Shown: one piece after another, positions 1 to 5,950 of the stretch | Layout of the letters: every line of letters begins with the position of its first letter | How positions within the stretch are numbered: position 1 is the first letter of the stretch | Assembly (NCBI GenBank): GCA_900772675.1 | Contig: CAAGRM010000089.1 | Location: 1 to 11,403 of the forward strand | Length of the DNA stretch: 11,403 nucleotides | Direction of reading: 5' to 3' | Source of the DNA: Lachnospiraceae bacterium | GTDB taxonomy: Bacteria; Bacillota; Clostridia; Lachnospirales; Lachnospiraceae | Notes under the pieces: model-generated | What the model saw: only the letters and a program-made list of their open reading frames with translations | Databases searched by the model: none | What the model was told of the DNA's origin: nothing | Translations under genes and position numbers: made by a program

Positions 1-9
1 AATATTCCG

Positions 10-609
10 TTACTTCCTTATAAATTTCTTTCTCTGTTGCTCCTTCAGATGATCGTCAAGTGCTCCCACAAAAACATCCACATCCGGATGAACCTCATGC
101 ATTTTTTCAATTCCCTCCGGAGATGCAAGGATGCACATAAAGTGAATCTTCTTTGCCCCTTTTTCTTTCAGCATGGTGATGGCTGCAGTTGCAGAACCGC
201 CGGTTGCCAGCATCGGATCCGTTACAAAAACTTCACGGCTTGCAATATCGGACGGAAGCTTACAGTAATACTCTACCGGTTCCAGAGTTTCCGGATCGCG
301 GTACAGACCGATATGTCCGATTTTCGCTGCCGGAATCATAGCCAGCATACCTTCTACCATACCAAGGCCGGCACGAAGGATCGGTACAACTGCCATTTTC
401 TTTCCTTCGAGTTCTTTTACCGTTGTTTTGCAGATCGGGGTTTCGATCTCGACATCGGAAAGCGGCAGCTCTCTTGTTGCCTCGTAGCACATCAGCATTG
501 CAATTTCGCTGATCATCTCACGGAATTCCTTCGAGCTCGTTTCTTTTCTTCGGATAATACCGACTTTGTGCTGGATCAGTGGATGATCCATGATAACTGT
601 TTTTGCCAT
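10..609 (-). CDS. upp: Uracil phosphoribosyltransferase with aberrant C-terminus
   Basis: Converts uracil and PRPP to UMP in cytosolic pyrimidine salvage. Seen: the family pattern from residue 1 to about 190, including ILRAGLG (77-83), [18 protein letters not shown] (98-115) and the PRPP-binding loop [10 protein letters not shown] (131-140). The start is the ATG at 609, preceded by GGAGAAGG at a normal distance; an in-frame extension to 663 would overlap rpiB and lacks support. The protein has 199 residues against about 209 in the family. After ALDDHLKE it reads QQRKKFIRK and stops, so the usual C-terminal uracil-binding segment (GYIxPGLGDAGDRxFGTK) is missing. This could be a natural deletion or frameshift, a rearrangement, or an assembly error near the edge of the window. 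It is the last visible gene of the sua5 operon, 28 bp after rpiB. Family assignment is very secure; activity of this copy is doubtful. Confidence 0.93.
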   Translation of the reverse strand: MAKTVIMDHPLIQHKVGIIRRKETSSKEFREMISEIAMLMCYEATRELPLSDVEIETPICKTTVKELEGKKMAVVPILRAGLGMVEGMLAMIPAAKIGHIGLYRDPETLEPVEYYCKLPSDIASREVFVTDPMLATGGSATAAITMLKEKGAKKIHFMCILASPEGIEKMHEVHPDVDVFVGALDDHLKEQQRKKFIRK

Positions 610-637
610 GTTTCCTTCTCCCTTGTTTTTGCTGACT

Positions 638-1081
638 TTATTCGTCTTCACCCTCATGTTCAATCAGGTGAATGCGACGCTCGTGACGTTCTTCTCCGGA
701 AAACGGAGTATTTAAAAAGGTCTCTACGATCTTAATCGCAAGGCCGGGTCCTACGACACGTCCGCCCATGGCCAGTACATTGGCATCGTTGTGCAGACGG
801 GTTGCCTCTGCGCAGAAACAGTCGGTGCAGAGTGCAGCGCGGATTCCTTCCATTTTGTTTGCTGTGATTGAAATTCCGATTCCGGTTCCGCAGATCAGAA
901 TTCCTTTGTCACACGTTCCGTTCTGGATCGCATGACCTACTTTTCTGGCATAAACCGGGTAATCTACTGCTTCGGTGCTGTAGCATCCGAAGTCCTGATA
1001 TTCCAGTCCCTGTTTGTCCAGATATGCTTTTACCTCCTGCATCAGCTCGTATCCGCCGTGGTCACATCCTAATGCTATCAT
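638..1081 (-). CDS. rpiB: Ribose-5-phosphate isomerase B
   Basis: Interconverts ribose 5-phosphate and ribulose 5-phosphate in the non-oxidative pentose phosphate pathway, which supplies precursors for PRPP and so for the neighbouring upp. The 147-residue length is normal for RpiB/LacAB proteins. Seen: GCDHGGYEL (5-13) phosphate/substrate-binding start, [13 protein letters not shown] (64-76) with the catalytic Cys64, the active-site His97 in the RLHNDANVL segment (95-103), and the HERR motif (133-136). The ATG at 1081 overlaps the TGA of the upstream gene as ATGA and is preceded by GAGGAGG, which lies inside that gene's run of Glu codons. This suggests translational coupling. A LacA/LacB (galactose-6-phosphate isomerase) role is possible by family, but the operon context favours RpiB. 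Confidence 0.96.
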   Translation of the reverse strand: MIALGCDHGGYELMQEVKAYLDKQGLEYQDFGCYSTEAVDYPVYARKVGHAIQNGTCDKGILICGTGIGISITANKMEGIRAALCTDCFCAEATRLHNDANVLAMGGRVVGPGLAIKIVETFLNTPFSGEERHERRIHLIEHEGEDE

Positions 1082-1539
1082 TTTTCTTCTTCCTCCTCTT
1101 TTAACCGCGCAAGAATCCCTTCAATCAGAAATTCCAGTGCCTCATAACATTTTCCGTATTCCGTAAGTGGTTCCCCGTAAAGTGCCGGGATGTCTCCGGC
1201 CAGCCGCAGAAATCCGGCAATTGTCTGCAGATGAGGTGCATCCGGAAAATCCTCACGGATTTTTTCTCTCTGGCTATTCTCCATTGCAAGAATCAGCGTA
1301 TCATCCTTGATATCATCCGCGGCAAGCGGTGTGGTCGTATGGTCCCTGGCCGAAAGTCCATTGCGCACAAGCACTGCTTCCACCTTCTGGTTCACCGGCT
1401 GCGGAAACAGCACCACAAGCCCCCTGGAACCGATCTCCATCGGCCATGGAAGCTCCTTGCTCTTAAGGATCTCCTTTGCCATTGGTGCACGCGCAGTATC
1501 GTCCGCGTCCACAAATAAAATCCTGTTGTAATGTTTCAC
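1078..1539 (-). CDS. LMW-phosphatase-fold protein (YwlE position), catalytic residues lost
   Basis: A 153-residue protein with the layout of low-molecular-weight protein phosphatases: N-terminal P-loop, SRGL strand (38-41), VLVRNGLSARDHTTTPL (56-72), a TLILAMENSQREKI segment (81-94), and a C-terminal loop followed by a helix. It sits where Bacillus subtilis has the protein-arginine phosphatase ywlE. In active members the P-loop is VCTGNTCRS; here it is VDADDTARA (10-18), so the nucleophilic Cys is Asp11 and the Ser after Arg is Ala18, while Arg17 and Thr15 (the position linked to phosphoarginine preference in YwlE) remain. The general-acid loop (D/N)P(F/Y)GG appears as ALYGE (119-123), so Asp is Ala119. 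It therefore probably lacks phosphatase activity. The start is GTG at 1539, 2 bp after the sua5 stop, with GAGGT upstream. The reading frame is intact, so it is not a pseudogene in the nucleotide sense. A binding or regulatory role is inference. Confidence 0.85.
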   Translation of the reverse strand: MKHYNRILFVDADDTARAPMAKEILKSKELPWPMEIGSRGLVVLFPQPVNQKVEAVLVRNGLSARDHTTTPLAADDIKDDTLILAMENSQREKIREDFPDAPHLQTIAGFLRLAGDIPALYGEPLTEYGKCYEALEFLIEGILARLKEEEEEK

Positions 1540-1541
1540 TC

Positions 1542-2591
1542 TTATACCTCTACTACTTTATGGCCTGCGGCTTTTAACAGGCGGTTCATAATCGCCTGCC
1601 CCATACGCGGAGTGTCGAAGGCTTCCGAATAAATCACTTCCACACCGTCTTCATCAAAGTCACGCAGGCTGGCAAACAGATGATGTGCGATGGTCTCATC
1701 TTCAGCGCGCAGACCGATGCTCTTGATGTCTCCATTGGTGTACTGGTCTTTCGTTTCATCCGTACAGAGGACACCAACCTTTTTCCCGGCCTTTATCTGC
1801 TCCCCGGCAAGACGGTTGATTTCCTGTATTACATGCCCCATCTCGCCCTGTATGATCGTAAGGTCTGCCTTTGGCGCATAATGTTTGTAGCGCATACCCG
1901 GTGCCTTTGGACGCACATGGCTGTCCTCCGCAAGGATTCCCGGATCAACACGCACGGTTCCCAGCACTTTTTCCAGCATCTCTTTGTTATAATATCCCGG
2001 ACGGAGAATTGTCGGAATTTCTTCTGTAAAATCAACAATCGTAGATTCCAGACCGATATCCGCAGCTCCTCCGTCAAGGATACAGTCAATTTTTTCTCCG
2101 AGATCCTCAATGACATGCTCCGCTTTCGTCGGGCTTGGCCGTCCCGAAGTATTGGCACTCGGAGCGGCAATAAAACCTCCTCCGGCCAGAATCAATGCAT
2201 TTGCCACCTTATTGCTCGGGTAACGTACTGCAACAGACGTAAGACCTCCTGTCGTCTCGAGCGGAACAGCGTCTGTTTTCTCGAAAATCATAGTCAGAGG
2301 TCCCGGCCAGCACGCAGCCGCCAGTTTTCGTGCACTCTCCGGCACTTCTGCTGCTACGGTTTCCAGATCCTCCATTCTTCCGATGTGGATAATCAGCGGG
2401 TTGTCCGACGGACGACCTTTCGCCGCATATATTTTTTCTGAGGCTTTGGCATCCAGCGCATTGCCGCCAAGACCATACACGGTCTCAGTTGGAAATGCCA
2501 CCAGACCGCCTTTTTTCAGAATTTGTCCTGCTTTTTCGATTGCATCCTGATCTATCTTGTCTTCTGTCATCCTGGCAATCCATGCTCTCAT
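1542..2591 (-). CDS. sua5: L-threonylcarbamoyladenylate synthase (Sua5/YwlC)
   Basis: Makes threonylcarbamoyl-AMP from threonine, bicarbonate and ATP, the first step of t6A modification at tRNA position 37; the product passes to the TsaBDE complex in the cytosol. Seen: an N-terminal YrdC-type domain with FPTETVYGLGG (33-43), KGRPSDNPLIIHI (58-70), CWPGPLTMIF (94-103), SVAVRYP (119-125) and APSANTSGRPSPT (143-155). The Sua5 linker APGMRYKHYAP (230-240) and a C-terminal Rossmann-like Sua5 domain to residue 349 follow. The full two-domain length separates it from short TsaC/YrdC. The start is the ATG at 2591 with AGAGGG upstream; the ATG at residue 8 is an alternative. It is the first gene of the operon, with a TATAAT promoter about 90 bp upstream. 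Confidence 0.96.
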   Translation of the reverse strand: MRAWIARMTEDKIDQDAIEKAGQILKKGGLVAFPTETVYGLGGNALDAKASEKIYAAKGRPSDNPLIIHIGRMEDLETVAAEVPESARKLAAACWPGPLTMIFEKTDAVPLETTGGLTSVAVRYPSNKVANALILAGGGFIAAPSANTSGRPSPTKAEHVIEDLGEKIDCILDGGAADIGLESTIVDFTEEIPTILRPGYYNKEMLEKVLGTVRVDPGILAEDSHVRPKAPGMRYKHYAPKADLTIIQGEMGHVIQEINRLAGEQIKAGKKVGVLCTDETKDQYTNGDIKSIGLRAEDETIAHHLFASLRDFDEDGVEVIYSEAFDTPRMGQAIMNRLLKAAGHKVVEV

Positions 2592-2680
2592 CTGTTTTCC
2601 CTCTTTCTGTCTCTTACCGGACGCACTTTTTACTGAAGTCGAAAAGGAATCTCTTTTCCTCCTCTGTGCGCACTGTTTTT

Positions 2681-2709
2681 ATTATACCATCTTCTCCCCC
2701 GGTTGAAAA
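2681..2709 (-). promoter_or_regulatory. Sigma-A type promoter of the sua5-rpiB-upp operon
   Basis: On the minus strand a perfect TATAAT (2686 to 2681) preceded by TGG (extended -10) lies 17 bp from TTTTCA (2709 to 2704, 4 of 6 matches to TTGACA). Transcription would begin near 2674 and give a leader of about 80 nt before sua5. No other good promoter lies between sua5 and upp, so all four genes are probably one transcript. Confidence 0.65.
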
Positions 2710-2720
2710 CCCTTGTTTTC
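2705..2720. repeat. Palindrome overlapping the sua5 -35 element
   Basis: GAAAAC-CCTT-GTTTTC is a perfect inverted repeat with 6-bp arms and a 4-bp spacer. It overlaps the -35 box of the sua5 promoter and lies 14 bp after the fbp stop. It is not followed by a T-run in either direction, so it is a poor terminator. It could be an operator or chance; the arms are short and AT-rich. Confidence 0.3.
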
Positions 2721-2733
2721 TACGCTGCATCGG

Positions 2734-4683
2734 CTACATCAGTTCTTTTAGCTGTGCGGTGCGGTAAGCCTCGATCAGCTCTTTTAATTCCCGGATACGC
2801 TGCCGGATCTGCTGCCCCTGATCGGTGTCACCGACAAGCTGCCGTTTCATATTGTAACGTACCGCCACCTGACGGGAAACAATATCTTTTTCTTCCTGAA
2901 TTGCCTTTTCCGTCGATTCAAACGGCTCATGTGCGGTGAGGCTGAGCCCATAGGAATTGTAAATCAGCGTGTAGCCTGCGATTCCAGTCTCTTTGTGATA
3001 CGCTCTGCAGAAGCCTCCGTCGATAATCAGTACTTTGCCGCCACATTTGACCGGACTTTCACCTGCACTCTGGTGAACCGGAACATGCCCGTTGATGATA
3101 TGTATATTTTCGCCGGAAAGTCCGAACTCCTGCAGAATGAAATCTGCCGTCTCTTCTTTTTCAATCAGGCGATAATAAGCATTTTTCACCTCGGTCCACG
3201 TCTCTTTTTCCGCAAGGAAATATCTCTCAAATGTCGTCATCTTATCGCGGCCGTACAGTGGCGAATTCGGTGCCGTCCACAGATACCACAAGGTATCGCG
3301 GCCCTGCTTCCGTTTTTTTGCATCACGGCTTACGAACGCGCGGCGCACGTTATGCTCCAGAATATCATACAGTGCTTTTCCTTTGTATTTTTTTCCGTCG
3401 ACCTGCACTTCTTTTAATGTGCCATCCTCATTCATCGGCATGCAGCCGTGGTACAGCAGATTTCCGTTGTAAATGCGGTAAAGACTTCCCTTCTTGAGCA
3501 GAAAATCGACGTGTGCCTGCAGTTTCTCGCTGTTGCGGAACGCAAAGATCAGCTTGTCGAGGACATCTGCCTCCTCTGGCGTCAGCTCATCCGGGCAGGC
3601 AGGATCAATCGTCGGAAAGCTTTTGTCGCGCAGTGCATATGTGTTTTCACCGATCGTTACCGTTCCGGTCTGATGATCCATTTTTTCCAGCAGACAGCGG
3701 TTTTCCATGCCGTACTCCGGATTTTCGCGGATCAGACGGTTCTCCAGTTTCAGCTGTATCACGGTAATCGCCTTATGCATGCGGCGCTCCAGCATTTCCT
3801 GGGAATTTCCGATATCCTCACATCCCTTTGCCGCAAAGCACTCGCACGGATCGTCTCCATACGTTTCCAGTGCAAACGTCGCCAGCGGCAGCATATTGAT
3901 GCCGTAGCCGTTTTCCAGCACATCCAGATTTCCGTAGTGAAGGCAGATGCGGATCGTGTTTGCAACACACGCCGGCTGGCCGATGGCCGCCCCCATCCAC
4001 AACACATCGTGGTTGCCCCACTGGATATCGACGGAATGGTAATTCATCAGGCAGTCCATGATTTTATACGGCTCCGGTCCCCGGTCAAAGATATCACCAA
4101 TAATATGGAGATGATCGACAACAAGGCGCTGAATCAGCTCCGCTACCGCAATGATAAAGTTCTCAGCACTGCCGATTTCGAGGATAGTCTGGATAATTGC
4201 CTCGTAATACGCTTCTTTGTCGAGCACCTCCGGTTTTTCTGTGATCAGCTCCTCGATAATGTAGCCGTAGTCTGCCGGAAGAGCCTTTCGTACCTTGGCT
4301 CGAGTGTATTTGGAAGAGACTACTTTGCAGACATCGATCAGACGGTACAGCATGACCTTATACCAGTCATCGATGTCCTCCTGCTGTTTTTTTTCCATTT
4401 CCAGACGTTCTCTCGGATAATAGATAAGTGTTGCGAGCGCACGTTTTTCTGAAATTCCGAGCGTATGGCCAAAGACATCGTCAATCTTTTTGCGCACAGC
4501 GCCGGATCCGTTGCGGAGCACATGGGAAAATGCCTCATATTCGCCATGAATATCCGAAAGAAAATGCTCTGTTCCTTTCGGAAGATTAATGACAGACTGC
4601 AGATTAATAATTTCAGTCGCTGCTTTTTCGATAGTAGGGTATAATTCTGCGAGATATTCCAAATAGTTTTTTTCGTTTTCCAT
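2734..4683 (-). CDS. fbp: Fructose-1,6-bisphosphatase, class III
   Basis: Hydrolyses fructose 1,6-bisphosphate to fructose 6-phosphate in gluconeogenesis. The 649-residue length fits the large Bacillota class III enzyme, which belongs to the metallophosphatase superfamily and is unrelated in fold to class I enzymes. Seen in order: LSDIHGEYEAF (42-52), GDIFDRGPEPY (196-206) and WGNHDVLWMGA (222-232), which supply metal ligands; NGHVPVHQ (about 531-538); and LIIDGGFCRAYH (about 552-563). The ATG at 4683 follows AGGAGGAATTC, an excellent ribosome binding site. The gene lies 72 bp after the small membrane protein gene and 142 bp before sua5, and appears to be transcribed separately from its own promoter. 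Several open frames over this gene on the opposite strand and in other frames are shadows. Confidence 0.97.
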   Translation of the reverse strand: MENEKNYLEYLAELYPTIEKAATEIINLQSVINLPKGTEHFLSDIHGEYEAFSHVLRNGSGAVRKKIDDVFGHTLGISEKRALATLIYYPRERLEMEKKQQEDIDDWYKVMLYRLIDVCKVVSSKYTRAKVRKALPADYGYIIEELITEKPEVLDKEAYYEAIIQTILEIGSAENFIIAVAELIQRLVVDHLHIIGDIFDRGPEPYKIMDCLMNYHSVDIQWGNHDVLWMGAAIGQPACVANTIRICLHYGNLDVLENGYGINMLPLATFALETYGDDPCECFAAKGCEDIGNSQEMLERRMHKAITVIQLKLENRLIRENPEYGMENRCLLEKMDHQTGTVTIGENTYALRDKSFPTIDPACPDELTPEEADVLDKLIFAFRNSEKLQAHVDFLLKKGSLYRIYNGNLLYHGCMPMNEDGTLKEVQVDGKKYKGKALYDILEHNVRRAFVSRDAKKRKQGRDTLWYLWTAPNSPLYGRDKMTTFERYFLAEKETWTEVKNAYYRLIEKEETADFILQEFGLSGENIHIINGHVPVHQSAGESPVKCGGKVLIIDGGFCRAYHKETGIAGYTLIYNSYGLSLTAHEPFESTEKAIQEEKDIVSRQVAVRYNMKRQLVGDTDQGQQIRQRIRELKELIEAYRTAQLKELM

Positions 4684-4755
4684 GAATTCCTCCTGCCTGT
4701 TTCTTTGATATCTTTTCAGAGCCGCCGCCCATTGCCTGCGTTCTCTGTGCTGCTA

Positions 4756-5214
4756 TCATTTTATAACGAACTTCCCTCCGACACAACCCTTTTTCTGTTC
4801 TGGAAAAGATGGGCATATCTCTTCCCGAAAAATGCAATCGCTCACATAATCCGTGAGAAAAATTCCAACTGCCGAGAGCAGATACCAGATTCCGAAAAAC
4901 CATGGACAGATGAGCCCCTCACAGAAGGAAAAGGCCAGCTCCCGATAATCCCACATACGACAATGCAGTACCCGCAGGGAAAATATCCCGGAATACAGTT
5001 CAACGGCCGTAATAAGAACTGCAGACACCAGCATCTGAAAGGCCATGGAAAAGCGGCGCATTCCAAGATCCTCAAGCATACCGATCCCCGTAAGGGACAG
5101 ACCTCCCGCAATTCCCATAAGGCGAAAGCTATATCCACGATACGTCACCTCAATTGCAAGATAGATACAGTAGCCCATCAGAAAAAACAGCAGATATTTT
5201 TTCATTCGCTTCAT
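4756..5214 (-). CDS. Small multi-pass membrane protein, CmpB-like (putative ABC transporter type IV family)
   Basis: A 152-residue protein with four hydrophobic stretches (about 7-23, 30-47, 57-80 and 96-124) and a short basic, Cys-containing tail. The segment MWDYRELAFSFCEGLICPWFFGIWY (87-111) resembles the signature W-DYR-x(5)-G-x-IC region of the family annotated as putative ABC-transporter type IV (ABC_trans_CmpB). That match is from memory of the family. No ATPase domain is visible here, so a transport role is unproven. The start is the ATG at 5214, preceded by a near-perfect GGGAGGTG; a stop codon lies directly upstream in frame. It is followed at 72 bp by fbp, but co-transcription is uncertain. 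A possible operator palindrome lies 25 bp upstream of its start. Confidence 0.72.
   Translation of the reverse strand: MKRMKKYLLFFLMGYCIYLAIEVTYRGYSFRLMGIAGGLSLTGIGMLEDLGMRRFSMAFQMLVSAVLITAVELYSGIFSLRVLHCRMWDYRELAFSFCEGLICPWFFGIWYLLSAVGIFLTDYVSDCIFREEICPSFPEQKKGCVGGKFVIK
4758..4786 (-). promoter_or_regulatory. Candidate fbp promoter
   Basis: On the minus strand TTGTGT (4786 to 4781), a 17-bp spacer and TAAAAT (4763 to 4758) fit a sigma-A type promoter. Transcription would begin near 4751, giving a leader of about 68 nt. It lies inside the last codons of the upstream membrane protein gene. The -10 has 5 of 6 consensus bases, so this is a moderate call; read-through from the upstream gene is also possible. 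Confidence 0.42.
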
Positions 5215-5238
5215 TCATCTTCACCTCCCGTTATGGAA

Positions 5239-5256
5239 AATAGTTGTAACACTATT
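5239..5256. promoter_or_regulatory. Imperfect palindrome, possible operator
   Basis: AATAGTTGTAACACTATT has perfect 6-bp arms (AATAGT/ACTATT) around TGTAAC. A related inverted element TGTTACAATACTATAG lies at 5309-5324 over the plus-strand -10 candidate. The pair lies between divergent genes, so binding of a regulator is plausible. The regulator is unknown. Confidence 0.3.
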
Positions 5257-5289
5257 CCCAGTATCCCTGTCTTTTCTTTTTTTATCCGC

Positions 5290-5317
5290 TTGCAGTTTTT
5301 CTTTTCCATGTTACAAT
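5290..5317 (+). promoter_or_regulatory. Candidate promoter for the 75-residue small gene
   Basis: TTGCAG (5290-5295), a 16-bp spacer and TACAAT (5312-5317) preceded by TGT (extended -10) form a plausible plus-strand promoter. Transcription would begin near 5324 and give a leader of about 228 nt. The -35 match is weak (3 of 6). Confidence 0.4.
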
Positions 5318-5356
5318 ACTATAGCAAGACCAGAAAATAATGGCATATAAGAATCC

Positions 5357-5385
5357 TTCCTGCAGGGCTTTTTGCCTTACAGGAA
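5357..5385. repeat. Hairpin with 12-bp arms, no T-run
   Basis: TTCCTGCAGGGC (5357-5368), a TTTTT loop, and GCCTTACAGGAA (5374-5385) pair with ten Watson-Crick pairs, one G-T pair and one mismatch. It lies early in the predicted leader of the small plus-strand gene. Neither side has a terminal T-run, so it is not a standard intrinsic terminator. Confidence 0.5.
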
Positions 5386-5457
5386 AATTCAGCACCGCAG
5401 AGCGTGAATGACTGCGTCACAGATTTTCGCAGCAGACTGCTGTAACTAAACGAGAGC

Positions 5458-5515
5458 AAAAGATACCGCAAAGCGGGGCTTGCAGATTGCGGAAATGCTT
5501 TTTCAAACACGCTCC
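5458..5515 (-). repeat. Dispersed intergenic repeat, copy A
   Basis: Read on the minus strand this begins GGAGCGTGTTTGAAAAAG and matches 48 of 58 positions, without gaps, to a plus-strand element at 8319-8376. The first 18 bases are identical. It lies in the leader of the small plus-strand gene, just before its ribosome binding site. No transposase is nearby. Confidence 0.7.
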
Positions 5516-5551
5516 AAAAGGTCATATTCAAAAAGAAAGGACAGGGAAAAA

Positions 5552-5779
5552 ATGGCATTTAATCCAATGAAATTAATGGAATTAAAGAATCTGAGAGACC
5601 GTTTCGCGCAGAATCACCCAAAGTTCGTAAAATTTATGGGAGATCTCGCCTCCTCCCAGATCGAAGAAGGAACGATTCTGGAAGTTACGGTAAAAAAACC
5701 GGATGGACGAACGATGGTTTCCAATATCAAGGTGACTGCTTCCGATCTCGAAATGCTGCAGACCATAAAACAACTGTAA
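5552..5779 (+). CDS. Small conserved-looking protein of unknown function (75 residues)
   Basis: I do not recognise a named family. The 75-residue protein is predicted soluble, with no signal peptide or membrane segment. It begins MAFNPMKLMELKNLRDRFAQ, a basic amphipathic helix, followed by HPKFVKFM (22-29), then a likely beta region EEGTILEVTVKKPDGRTMVS (38-57) and a C-terminal acidic-hydrophobic helix SDLEMLQTIKQL (64-75). The ATG at 5552 follows AAAGGACAGGG at about 5-10 bp; an upstream in-frame extension to 5480 would run into the repeat and is rejected. It is a single-gene unit with a long leader and a strong terminator 18 bp after its stop. My impression is that similar small proteins occur in Lachnospiraceae, but this is from memory only. 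Confidence 0.75.
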   Translation: MAFNPMKLMELKNLRDRFAQNHPKFVKFMGDLASSQIEEGTILEVTVKKPDGRTMVSNIKVTASDLEMLQTIKQL

Positions 5780-5796
5780 TAGAAATTTCCTGTACA

Positions 5797-5862
5797 GTCA
5801 AAAAACCACGTTTTTCCTGCGTCCTCTTTAAAGCGCCACAGGAAAAAACGTGTTTTTTTGTC
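5797..5862. terminator. Long bidirectional intrinsic terminator
   Basis: A left arm from 5798 (GTCAAAAAACCACG then TTTTTCCTG) pairs with a right arm ending near 5861 (CAGGAAAAAACGTG then TTTTTTTGTC), with a loop of about 20 nt. The A-runs and T-runs at the stem base serve both strands. It lies between the convergent small gene (ends 5779) and the araC-family gene (ends 5951) and probably ends both transcripts. Confidence 0.85.
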
Positions 5863-5950
5863 AATATCTGTATCAATAAGAGCAATCACAGAATCGCATT
5901 TTCCGTTTTATCTTTTTATAATAGAGCAGGCAGCAGGAATCTATCGCATG

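Larger units (their letters stand above)
5215..5551. other. 337-bp divergent intergenic region
   Basis: No convincing coding sequence. It holds, left to right: the ribosome binding site of the membrane protein gene; an imperfect palindrome (5239-5256); a plus-strand promoter candidate (5290-5317); a strong hairpin without T-run (5357-5385); a 13-bp palindrome CAGCAGACTGCTG (5430-5442); a dispersed repeat copy (5458-5515) with a CCGCAA/TTGCGG stem (5466-5471 with 5487-5492); and the ribosome binding site of the plus-strand small gene. A 79-residue minus-strand open frame across it (5319-5558) is treated as spurious because it is mostly repeat sequence. Confidence 0.6.

Noticed and set aside
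610..663. N-terminal extension of upp by 18 residues (start at 663)
   Set aside because: It overlaps the rpiB end, lacks a ribosome binding site, and the family N-terminus begins at [10 protein letters not shown], with GGAGAAGG just upstream.
2705..2720. Terminator for fbp
   Set aside because: Stem of 6 AT-rich pairs with no following T-run on the minus strand; it overlaps a promoter instead.
3448..4452. 334-residue plus-strand open frame
   Set aside because: Fully antisense to fbp, with no ribosome binding site or recognisable family; the sense frame has all class III FBPase motifs.
5357..5385. Intrinsic terminator at the 12-bp hairpin
   Set aside because: The T-run is in the loop and no T-run follows either arm.
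5319..5558. 79-residue minus-strand open frame across the intergenic region
   Set aside because: It translates the dispersed repeat copy A and its flank, has no suitable start context and overlaps the start of the 75-residue gene.
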